From Colius striatus (Eukaryota; Chordata; Aves; Coliiformes; Coliidae), in the NCBI RefSeq assembly GCF_028858725.1, contig NC_084764.1, positions 19,891,501-19,955,500 of the forward strand: DNA of 64,000 nt. The letters run 5' to 3'. The position numbers and the translations under genes were made by a program. Positions 13,916-25,916 of the stretch are shown here, one piece after another (positions within the stretch are counted from its first letter, which is position 1; every line of letters starts with the position of its first letter). The notes beneath the pieces were generated by a model. The model did no database searches, was not told where the DNA came from, and saw only the letters and a list, made by a program, of their open reading frames with translations.

Positions 13916-16512
13916 TTTCTGCAAAGACAGCAGAGGTCTGCCTCTTTCTCTGTGTTTCTCCTGCGGTGGGGAAGGAGGGGGGTGTGTGTGAGACATCATC
14001 AATCTGGAGATATGAATCAGGGGGTAGATGAATCAGGCAAAATTAAAAGCAGCTCATTGTCGAAACGGAAATCTTTTGGATTAATTTTTATAAGGAGATC
14101 CATTCCCTCACTGCTCCAACGATCCAGGTATATCCTACTTAAACTTTCAACTTTTACCTGTCATTTTTTTACTGCAGTTCATACAATGTTCTTAAAACAC
14201 TGAAGCATGAAAATCTGCAGAGTTCAAAATAGAGGTAAAAGAACAACAGGCAGAAACTAGGTATCTTTTATCAGTGAGGCTTGTGGCTCTCAGTACTTTT
14301 AAGGAGAGGTTGTTGAGCAAGAGCTCTTTTGGAATGCAGTTTGGCTGTTAATTCTTGATTTTGCCAGCTGCTCTGTTGCTTCAGACTTTGCAGAAATGTG
14401 TGCACATCCACGTGTGCGTATTTGAAGCAGTATGGGAGGATCTCGCACTGAATCTTGTTTTGCTGGTTAGAGTTCAGGGGCTGAACTGCAGAGAGTAATT
14501 CTGGAATTTACCTCATTAATTCAGTCAGAAGTGTTCCTTTGGCATACAGAGGAAAAATATCAAAACCAATAACACGTTGGAATTTTATGATCATCCCACA
14601 CCAATTATTTCTTCTTTTGGTGCAAATATCTGTGATGATTTCTTTATTCACCCTGAAGAAGGAAGAGAAAACACAAATCTATCTTTGCAGGGGAGACTAC
14701 TCTGCCTGCAGGCCAGGGCAGCCCACTACAGTGCCATTTTAAGTTCCTATTTGGTCTCAGAGAAGTTATATATCAAATACCAAGCTTCACATTGCTACAC
14801 CATCCACTCAGTTCTGTGGTAACTTAAAGACACTTCTGGTGCTCCTTTTGTGGGCTATAGCATGTGAAGTACATTGGCTGTCCACTTATTTCCTAGTGCA
14901 TTTGTTTTCCATGTTTCAAAGATACTTCAAAGATTGCCACTTCACATTATAAACCAGCCTTCTGGGAGAGTCATCTGTAAAGCAAACCACAGAAAATAAA
15001 TTGCTCTCTTATTACTAGATACATTAAAGCTGGCACCTAAATAACTTTCCTGAGCTCAGTCTCTTGCCTATAAATGTCATCCCAGATATATGTTAAGAAT
15101 ATCATTAGTCTTTTTTCTAGGATCTGTAGGGATGCAAGAGCTTTCTGCAACTCCTAGTGTCAACCTCTGGTGATAACTCAGTCGTTTAAAGTAACTACAA
15201 GTTACTAGTTACTACAATTTCCTGTGTATTCCTGGAAATAGCAAAACGTCAGACTTTGAAAGCATGATTTACAGACTGGTTGCTCAAGCTGGATTTTGAA
15301 CCAATGCTGTGAGAGGTCTGCACATGTTTAACCTGATGCTGTGCCCAGATCCAAATCGTATTAGTCCTGTGATTAAACCAAGAGGACAGACCCAGTAGGT
15401 ACTAGCCATATATCTAAGGTTCTGCCCCTGGTGTCTGCATGCCTAATGGATTTCAGGAATCTAGAACTTCAGAGGGAACAAGTTTTAGGGAAAAGGAGAA
15501 AAATTGCTGATACTATGGGCCAAGAATTTCAAACATTAGCTATTATTAAGTTTTGGGACAGACACAGATGTGGGATGGAGGAAATGGTAGGAAAGAAGTT
15601 TATGGGACTCTAGGGTTCACAAAGGCACCTAACAAGCTGACAGACAGATGTGGCTGCCTGGGTACTCATAGTAGAGCAATGCCATGCTACAATTCAGTGA
15701 CACATTTTGAGGGAAAGGAGAGAAAAGACAGATTAGTGTTGAAAGTCTGCAAAGGTCAGGGAAGTTCAAGGTTATCTTGACATATGTCAGTCTACAGGAA
15801 TGACATGCAATCTTCATGACACCACAGCTTCTCAGCTAGTGTCTGGCTCCTGGGCCTTCTAGATGATCCTGAGAGCATTATTAGCATGACCAATGTCAAA
15901 ATGACTGCCTCAAATCCTTAGTCTGGTGCTAACCCCATTGCCTGCTTTTGCAGCCCTTGCAGCCACCGTTCATCTGGCTGAAGGCTCTCGTGCTCTTTGG
16001 GAGGCATTCTTCCTGGAACAATGAGTATGCATAACACATGCCAAATAATAATGAACTACTTGATTACCTAAATGGGACTGTGGGAGGTAGGGCTGGTGAA
16101 TCTAGCTGAATGCCAGATCATTACTAAAACTAGGTTTAAAAATGGCACCATTTCAGTGTGTCCTCTTTTGGCAGACTCTGCCTGTTCAGAGGACCCTTGC
16201 AAAGAATCGCACTGGGGGGTACTGTAAAGTGGAGAACTGTCAATTCATGTGAGGAGGTCTACAGGCAGAAATATTTTATTAATGGAGTGTTTGGCTCTTT
16301 TGGATGCCATGGGAGAGCAAGGAGTCTTCGACAGCTCTTCTCACCTTGTCTGAGAGAAGGCAATTGGAAAGGGTCCAGTGCCTGTAGAAGCTTTTAATTG
16401 TGGCAGAAAATAGTTAAGGTGATGCTTTGCAACACATCTCTAAAGGACAAGAAATATTTCTTATCTGAAAGGAAAATACTGTGCCTTTCTTGGATGTCAT
16501 ATATGTATATCA

Positions 16513-16541
16513 AATAAAATTTAATTTGTAAAAAAAAAAAA
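16513..16541 (+). other. AATAAA followed 11 nt later by A12: possible retrocopy 3' end
   Basis: AATAAA at 16513-16518, an 11-nt gap, then twelve A at 16530-16541. This spacing is that of a polyadenylated mRNA 3' end copied into DNA. I do not recognise the upstream sequence as any gene and see no clear target-site duplication. Confidence 0.25.
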
Positions 16542-17784
16542 GGCATGTTAAAATGTGTTTGGCGTGTACCACAAAATGCACTGATGGACATAATCTGACA
16601 TGGAGTAAGCCAGATGCAGCTATTTCTTAATGATATCTGTCTCCTTTGGCTTTGACTGTGAATGCAGTTATATTTCCAAATATGTACTTGCTGATGTTTT
16701 CATTTTTTTTCAGTGCTGATGGCATAAAAGATCTTTGCACTGGGTATGCTGTTTGCTGAGGAAAATTCCACTTGAACTCTGGAGCAATCTGAAGAATTCT
16801 GCCAGAAAGTTTGAGGGGGCAGGATTTTACTTTGCACACTCTCTTGACTTAGATCTGCTCCCTTTGAAAATGGCCGTAAAGCTAACATTGATTTAAATGG
16901 AAGTGTAAGTAAATCAATCCTGATTGCTTTTGAAAGCCCTGCCCTGAAAATTCTGAGTTCACAAAACTTCTGATTTTATTTCTACTGCTACTTTGTGCTT
17001 TATAGTTTAAAAAGAAAGATTTGCCTACTTAGATTTTCATTACTTTGAGTTAAACTCATTTATTACAATCTTTTTTAGTGAGCAGTATTGTTTCCAGACT
17101 TGTAAAGTCTGAGAAAAGTAGTGCTTTCAAGAGGTTGCACCTAGGGCAAAGAAAGGAAACACTGTTTTAATATTTTGGAGTAGGTTTTGATAATTAATTT
17201 TTATGTGTATTTTAGGAAGCAATCACTAAATAGAAACAATGCTAATTTTTAAATAACATTTTGAATTACATTTTACAATAATTTAAATAAAGCATTTTTA
17301 CAGAGCAAAGTTTTTTTCTTGAAATTCCATTTGCTTACTAAGAAAATTATTTGCCATTTGTTTGAATACCATTTTGGAATTTCCTGGAAAATGGAAAATG
17401 CAGCTCCTGATGGTTATTTTATGTGGGAGGTGTTTCACTTAGCATTGCAGAAAGAAAGAAATGTTATCTTTGCAGAGTTATATTCTTTCTAACAAGATTT
17501 GCTAAAACGTGGTCAAATACAAGCTATTTTCATCTTCTGGAAGAAGAAATGTTGCTTTCACTTTTACTAAAGAGACATGCATTTTGGGAAAAAAAGGGTT
17601 GAAAAATTTGGTGCTAAACATAATTGAGCTCTTAGTGTACGATTTGACAGTTGAGAAGTTTTTGGGTAAATTGATAGGGAAAAACTAAATGGAAACCAGA
17701 GCTCTAATATTAAGCATTACTAAGGTTGTTACTGGAAGAAGAGCTTGAGTTTGCCTATCTGCCCTTGAAAAAGACCCTGACATT

Positions 17785-17799
17785 AAAAAAAAAAAAAAA
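17785..17799. repeat. Poly-A run, 15 bp
   Basis: Homopolymer. Other runs of similar length are T16 at 18816-18831 and A15 at 32570-32584. No retroposed body was recognised upstream of any of them. Confidence 0.85.
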
Positions 17800-20522
17800 G
17801 TTACAAGAAAAAAATCTGGGAAATCTGTCTAGTGAGAAAGTAAAGAAGTATCATCTTTTTCAGTTTATCCAGAAGAAGATAAAGAGCAGGCTGGACCATG
17901 GTCTGTAATTTTTGCAGAGAAATCATTTCTGATAGCCCAGAGCTCTTGAACTTTGCAGACCAAGTAGGTAGAAAAAATGCAGACTAAAGAGAAGGCAGTT
18001 TTATGCAATGCTAATTAACTTTCAGAACAACTTGCCTAGAGATGGAGCAGATTTTCTGTCATTGGAAATCTCTAAATCAGGATCTTTTTTAAATTTTATT
18101 TTTTAAGATGTGTCTTCCCGCTCATATAGGCAACACATAAGAATTACCATCTGGGAACCCCTGTCCCATGTCATGCAAGGGATTAAGATAGTCCTTTCTG
18201 CCTGTAAGTATGTGCATAGATATTTAGATAAAAGAGTAGAAAGAATAGGATAGAAAGTTGCAGAGGTTGATGGTAGAATTGGCTAGTTACTGCAGATGTT
18301 ATACCTTAATATTCAATCTTTGATTAATTTCTTTCAGGCTCAGTCTTGAAAAGCTCAGGTCTCAAAAATTAAACTAAATAAGAAAATAACGTAGCTGGAG
18401 GGATTTGCTATGGGATGGGTTTTGCATGGCCAGAGGGGCTGGGGGTAGTGAGTGAAGGTGGAGAATCTGTGAATTAAGAGCAAGCAGTCAACCTGCTTAT
18501 CTTTCTGTTGTTTTTAAATCTATACATTCCAAAGGAGTAGATTATATTTATATAGATGTATAGAAAGAGGCTTTTGCTCTAAACAGCTCCTAATGCGGGA
18601 GAAAACCATATATTGATTACTTAAAGAAAGTTAAAATAAAAGCAATTTTTCCCCCATTTCCACACATTGCAGCTTTTGGCCTATCCACTCATAGCTAAAA
18701 AAGCATTCTTTCCTGATAATCAAGCTTCAGCTGTCTGAATTTCAGGCCGAGCCTCTCATCTTGAGCTTTGCTGAAGAGCTTCTTTAATTAACCATTATAC
18801 CACAGATGTTATTGATTTTTTTTTTTTTTTTCAAATCTGGTTGAAACATCATTGTGCTGGATCGTCGCCAAGATGAAGGCCTGAATTTTTTGTACACTGC
18901 TTTTACTCCTTCTGCATACCTTATTAGTCTCCATGTCTGTTAAGTGCAACCCTTAGTATTAACTCAGAAAATATAGCATTGATTTTTAGCCTTGCAGCCG
19001 TGATCTAAGGGCTCCTAATTTGGAATGTGGAAACCAGAGTTCTGCGAGAAGCTGTATTACTGTACACTTCCTACAAGTAAGACCTTTCACTCTTTTTTAC
19101 CTTTTTACCAGACTTTTGATGTGGTTTAAACTTCTTGGAATTGTTTTGTTGCAAGAGGAAGAGAGCAAATTGTCCAAAACGTGTCTTCTTACATGTGTGT
19201 AAATAAAGATATGTTTCTATATTTTATTTTTTAAAAAGAGTCGATAAAGGTCTGATTTGCAAAGCTGCTGTTCACCACAGTTCTGCTGATTTCAGCTGGG
19301 CTGTGACAGTTCAGTTTCTCTGCAAACCTGTCTGCTCACCATTGGCTGTGTAAGTATAATTCCAGAAACTAAATTTTGCTGCCCAGGTTTCAATGTTTCG
19401 GTGTCGTTGTTTGAAATGTGACTGTATTTTTCTCTTTTCCCCTGTTGTTGGGGTGCTCAGATCAGTTATTAGCATGATGTAACATCTAGGGTAGAATTAA
19501 TTCATGAATCTAAGGACTTGGTTAAGTCAAGTCTGTGTTGTCGAGGGGGTGGGGTGGGGTGTTTACGATTTAGCCTGGGGGAGAAGCTGAGTGAGCCCAA
19601 GCCTTGAGTGAATCTCAGCCTTTCTAACGGTGCATTCCTTTCAAAATACGTCTTCCTCTGGTGATGAATTTGAGAACTAAAAAACGACAATAGGTTCTTA
19701 AATTCTGATAAGATTTCTCCGAGTTTAGCGATACGTTATTTAAACATAATTTGAAGCTTTTAAAATACTGTAATGGCATCTCTTGACCTTTCCAAAAATC
19801 ACATGGAGCAAGAGATGGTGAAAAATGTTTATTTACTCTGCATTAGACGCTAAATCCCTGTTCCTTCTTAGAACCGGTAGTTCTTTTATACTGGGGAACT
19901 CATGCATGGCACTTCCATTCTTCAAATAAGAGCTAGACAGTCCTACTTGAACTGCAGAAACAATGACCTGCAGTCTATCCTATGCCTGAGTGATAAACAA
20001 CAATGCAGACCTCTTGACAAGCTCTGGCATCAATCGTGGAGTCTTGCAGCTCTACATGTCTGCTGAACAGAAGTTAGAAAAAGAAAAGATCATCTTGTAA
20101 ACAATTAATTAATGTTTGTCATGAATTATCATTTTTACTTCCTTCTCAAGAGGCTCAAAGGGAATAAAAAGGCATTTTTGCAGGTGGTGGCATTCAAAGT
20201 AAGGGCAATCAAATGTTTGAGAGCAGTGGCACAGCACTTTGAGTCTCTAAGGGTGAATGGTGCTAGGATTAGAGCACAGCAGGGGGTTGAGGGTTTCAGG
20301 TGTGAAGCTTAATGTTTGTGATCAGCAAAAAAAAGTCTTGAATTTATCTAAACTGCTCTTCTGCTAACAGTACTTCTAGCACATAAATGTTCTGAAAGTG
20401 ACAAGTGTTCTCATTGCTCTTCTAATGCAAACATGATCTGCATTTGAAAGATGCATCCTTTTTGCCTAAATTAGAATGTGCATCACAAAGAGCGTAAGAT
20501 GATGACCCAAAACCAGTTCTTT

Positions 20523-20576
20523 ACACATACACACACAGACACACACACTCTCACACACATACGCGCGCACACACTC
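20523..20576. repeat. Imperfect (AC)n microsatellite
   Basis: Compound ACAC/ACGC/TCAC tract of about 54 bp, with interruptions including CGCGCG. Confidence 0.9.
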
Positions 20577-21376
20577 CAAATCAAGATACAGTCACAAAAA
20601 TGCAAACTTCCACTCCTTTTTACACAGCTACCAGAGCTGCCACTCTGTCCATTATTCTGCCTGCACGGCAGGTTTGTAATTAGGATGCTTTACCACTGGT
20701 GCTTCAATTCTTATGTAGCATCATTCACACAGAGTTTCGTGTCTTTGCAGCACTGTGCACGAGTAGCTCAATTTTATTTCGGTCAAGCAGTTTTCCGGGA
20801 TTTTATGCTGTGCCATCCTAATGCATGCACACTCCTTACCTCCTCCTCCTCCTGCTTATATTGCTGAGCACCGCAGAAAAGATAGCATGATAGGAGTCCT
20901 TACAGTAGGTTTAAACTATCACGAGGAAATTAACAGTTTTAGGATTTGTGTAAAACATTTTCTGTCCCAGGGAAAGAAAGCAAAAGCAAATTTCAGTAAA
21001 TAAGACTAATAAATGGATCATAGTAATTAATTTCTGTCTCTCTTGAGAGCATTTATTTTGCCTCTTTGAAAAATAGTTTTCCTTTATTTAACACTAAATA
21101 AAATCTTAGTAAGCAGCAGGAATAATCTGTCACTAAGAGAAAAAAAGCCAAACCCAAAACATTGTGCAACACAGGCTGAAAATGAAAGCAACAAGGAAAA
21201 AAACCTCATATGTGTGTATGAATGTAGGAAAAATTGCACAGATCCTGTGTTTTTGCTTCAAATATTTTCATGATGCAATACACTGTTACAATTTGGCATC
21301 TGGAGGGAGTGTGCTCCATTCTCAAATTTGAGAACTATTGAGGCAAACAACACTGACAGAGTATCTGTATATTCCT

Positions 21377-21398
21377 ACACACACACACATATATATAT
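21377..21398. repeat. (AC)n(AT)n microsatellite
   Basis: Compound tract of alternating AC followed by AT, about 22 bp, bounded on each side by the same ATTCCTAC word. Confidence 0.85.
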
Positions 21399-23458
21399 TC
21401 CTACATCTTAATTGAACAATCAGAAGATAGAGTGTTGTCAGAAGATTTACTTCAGGAGTATGAGTTGACCATATAAGACTGAGTGAATAACTTCAGCTTT
21501 CAGTTCATATTCTTGTCTATTTGTAAAATAAGATTTTTAATTACTACAGATAACAATTATCTGGGAATTTTGACATTTGTCATTGTAATAAATTAATAAA
21601 TTAATTTCATAAGGTACTGTGAAATAGAAGAGGGAGTAAATGGTAAATGGTAAAGTAAAATAAATTCTTTTTTTCCCCAGTGTCTCACATAAACTGTTAT
21701 GAACTGACAATAATTGATTAGCATACATTTTCACCAGCTAACACCTGAAGTTGAAGAACTAGATTTCTGTTCACTCTACAGTGCTTTCACCTCTTTGGCA
21801 GAGTATCAGGGACTCCATGACACAGCACTTTCTCATCAGAAAAATCTCTATTTGTCAAAACAAATTAGTTTTAATCCATGCTGCGGGAATATCTTTTTCT
21901 AGACAGTGGTGGCAGGAGAAAGCATCTCTCAGCTCTAGTTCAGTCCAGGGGAATACTCTGCAGGAGCAGCCAATGTCCAGCTAAGAGATCTCACTCCACT
22001 TGATTTAGGCAAGGGTCTGGATATGGTTTTTCCTACTCCCGTGAGTCTCTAATCCCCCTCTTTTGAGTGCCCATCAGCTGGGCTGGAGAGAGTCTCTCTC
22101 AGTCTATTTTTGGAATTACTCCTTTTTGGGTCATCTCTAACTCTCATTCTAGCAGACGGCTAATCCCCAGGAACCATCCATGTATTCTCACGCTTCCTTG
22201 ATGATTCTTTCTTGATTGCTTGCTTTTTGCAGAAATAACTAAATAAGAAAGAAAGATCTTCCTGAATCCCAGTAAATAATAGGGAAAGGTTTGCAGCCCA
22301 GGAAAAGTTTTCTGCCCAGATTAGTGCAATTCCCACGCAAAGACAATTTTGAATAGAGAACTCATGACTTATGCCCCCACTTTAAGGACCCTTTTACTCC
22401 ATCAAAGTGGCTCAAGGAGTCCCAGAAATGACAGGGATCTGGTCCAAAATGTTTCTGCCCAAATTCCTGTTGCTGGCCACTCATTAAAGTAAGACAGTAA
22501 ATAAAAAATATCTGGCAGTGCTGTGGGATTGTTTATTTGTTTGCCTTTGCCCCCTCTCCCACTGCCTCTCCTCTCCTGATTTCAGAAATAACTTTCCCCC
22601 CTTCCCTGGAGGGACTGATGTTTAGGGGAAACTAAGCTGGGACCTTTCCTCTCTGTCGGTCAGGCCCTGTGTCAAAACACTCCTGCCTCCCGGGCAGTCG
22701 GCTCTGCTGAATCCCAAGGCTTGCCAGTGCCAGTCAGCTGCTGTTTGAACTAAGTCCTGACCGCAAAATCAAAAGTGGGTCCAAAGAAAGCTGTAAACAG
22801 TGTGCAATGAGCCATTTGAAGGCAGCTGATGCCTCATTTGGGGTGACATGTTGTGGCTGATGAGTGTGGATGATGTGGGGTTTTCGATAAGTGCCTCATC
22901 AGTATCCTCATCATGATCGTGTTGCTCAGCCACGGCGTGTGCCCTGACTTGATTGTAATTGCCTGAATCTGCTCCTGCTGCTCAGGAGCGCACAGTAATA
23001 TGCAATAAAACAGCAAGAAGTGAATGTTAACCATCTGAGTTCTGACATGGCTGCTTGCAGTTCAAGTTTTCCATTAAGGACAAAAAAATCTATATAGACA
23101 CACAAATATGGATATATAATTGCATGTTTAGAATAATTATTGTTTGTATATGCAATAAACTCATTTTATAAATAATGCATGATGGCCATATACAGAGACA
23201 TAGATGTATGTATGTACATCTCCCCCTGACACCTGTATACACTGTATACAAATGAACATTACATGCTCATGGTCTTCATGGTCTGTAGGTAAATAGCAGA
23301 GGGAAGAAGTGCATCAGGACCATACTTTGGTTCAAATTTTCAGGAACATAAGCAGAATCTGTACTTAAATCTATGCATAATCTTCATAAATCTTAATAAC
23401 ACATGTGCACACAGATAAGTAATTCATTTTTCGATGCAGTTAATCTACTCACGTAAAT

Positions 23459-23470
23459 GTGTGTGTGTGT
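23459..23470. repeat. Short (GT)n microsatellite
   Basis: Six GT units, with another GTGTGTGTGG run 20 bp further on. Confidence 0.8.
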
Positions 23471-25898
23471 ACTTGTGCAGGTGTGTGTGGGAGGATAAGA
23501 TACGCATGCATATGTGTTTCATACTGCTAAATTACTCTTTGCAGAGAACAATGTTTTATTTTCACAAGTTAACCACCACTTCTGATGCTAATTCCATAGC
23601 ATAAAAAAACCCAAACAAATCCAAACCCGAAACTTTGTGAACCAAATGCCTGTGAGTTTGACAATATAAAATACTGAGAACTTGTGCCCAGGGGAATACC
23701 AGAGACTTTTTGTAAGGTGGAAACTGTCATTACTCTGTTGGGATCCCAATGCATGGGGTAGGGGGCGGGTTCTGGGGTGTTGTATTCATTCCCATCAATA
23801 GTGACAGAAAAAGTGGGTTTGTTGACAACTTGTCAGAAAATAGGATGTAATAAGAACGTGAATGATTCTCTTTTTTAATGAGCAAGTGGCATAGGTGGTG
23901 GTCTTCACTATAAAATTTTGTTCAGCTTTCGTGACAGGTCAGAAAGGTAATAAAGAAACACATTAGAGCTGTGTAACTGTAATCTGTGGTGTCCCAGAGT
24001 CTAATACTACACCCTTGCAGTCAACAGCTTTGGGGTTTCTGTATGCAGCCATTTTTTTGGCATAGTTTCGAGGAAACTTAAATAATAAAATTTACACAGG
24101 CAAACTCTGTTTGCATTCAGTTAATGCTTGATGGAATGAACACATGGTCATTTTCACCTTCACTGTGCTATTTAAGCATTTCACTAAAAGTGAAGAAAAT
24201 GTTTTGAAATCATTATTTGCAGCTGCTGTTTCTACAGTGCGTTGTCCTGTGTGCTCTGTGTCTGCATACGGAGGCTACCACTGTAAGGTACGGGTCCTGC
24301 TGCACCAAAACGGAAAGATTAGTGTTATAGTGAAGGTGGAGAAGAGAGAGGTTGTTATTTACAGACCAAATTCACCAGGGCACAAGATTCTTGAAACCCT
24401 TAAAAAAAATAATTCTCCTTCCCCAATTCAAGCAAAATTTACACTGCCTTGGAAATGTCCTTAATATCTTCATTATAGAAAACAAATCTGTACAGATTAA
24501 ACACTCTAAGTCTGACCATTTGAGAGATAAGACAATCATGATAATTATAAATACTTCTGTTTTCATGTGTGATCAAGTGGATTTGCTGTTGTTGCTTAAA
24601 TATATTAACTTTAACCCTTTTTAATTAGTGATTTAGCACAATGCTGACGGAGTCACTCCTAGAATCCCACATGCACCCTGTACTTCTCATTATGCTCAAA
24701 ATATGTAGACAAATAAGAGGAATTCCAAGGAGGATAGAAAACATGACTCAGAAGTTGGAAGGATCTGTTTATGAGGAAAGATTAGAAGAATGAAATGGGG
24801 AGTTTTACTTAAATGGGATTAAAATCAACTAATCTGCTTAATGTTTACAGTTTCAGGAGATCAAACTCATCATTCCTATTAAATTAACTATGCTACATTC
24901 TCAAAACTTGTATGTCAGATATCTGATTTCCTCTTTACTTACTAAAAATTAACTTTTGCTATCAATGATTCTGATTTTGCATCATTTTAAGAAATGAGAG
25001 TGCATTTGTTCTACAGAGCAAAGTGATAACAAAGGGATGGGTTATAACCGGGTACAAGCATATGGAGTGCTCAGAAATGGAATGGCATTTCTTGACTTGG
25101 TAAATATTGACTCTGACTATCAGCAGAGAGAATTTTTTTAAAGGGAACGATAGCTGGGCAAAAGCCCAAATTTTGTCTCAGTGGCACCTACAGATAGCAA
25201 AACAGTTTTTCAAATAGGGGACTAGGATCTCCACTGCAAAAAACACAGACTACCAGTCTGGATTAAGAATTGTGACAAAATTTAGCATTGAGAACAAACT
25301 GACAGCCCTGAGATACACAGCTTTGCTCTCAAATAATTCTTGCACTTGATTTATTTTAACTTTTTTTCTTTTTTTTTTTTTAAATATACTATGCATTGCC
25401 TTCACATGCACACACATGACTTTGGATGAGATTTACTATTATAATTAGAACGTATCTTGAGAAAAACTTCATTGTAAGTTTTTCTGGGGACTTTCTAGAC
25501 ATTTAGAAAGAGGTGGCATGTGTCTTGAAAAGTTTTTCTGTTCGCTTAAATTAACCCGAAAGCAACCCCTTTATGTAAGTGTAAACCAAAAGTAATACAG
25601 TGATGAATTGAGCCCCCACATCTTGGATCTTTCTGAGATCTAAATAGCAAATGAGATCTGAAATGCAAGGAAGATGCAGCCTGGTGTGAACTGGCTGATT
25701 TGTTAACTTTGTAGGATTAGTGGATCTTCAACAAGAAAAAAAATCTTAATAAATGGAGGATAAAAAATTCTTTCATATTGCAATTTCCACCTAAAACCCA
25801 TGACAAGAAAAATGGATTTTTCTCCTTGAGAGTTTATGTAGCATCAGGATTCTTTTGCATAAAATAAATATTCCCTAATAAAAAGATACAAAGAAGGC

Positions 25899-25916
25899 GG
25901 GGGGGGGGGGGGGGGG
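25899..25916. repeat. Poly-G run, 18 bp
   Basis: Eighteen consecutive G, then A, then GGG, in an otherwise AT-rich neighbourhood. It could form a G-quadruplex and is prone to length error in sequencing. Confidence 0.95.
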
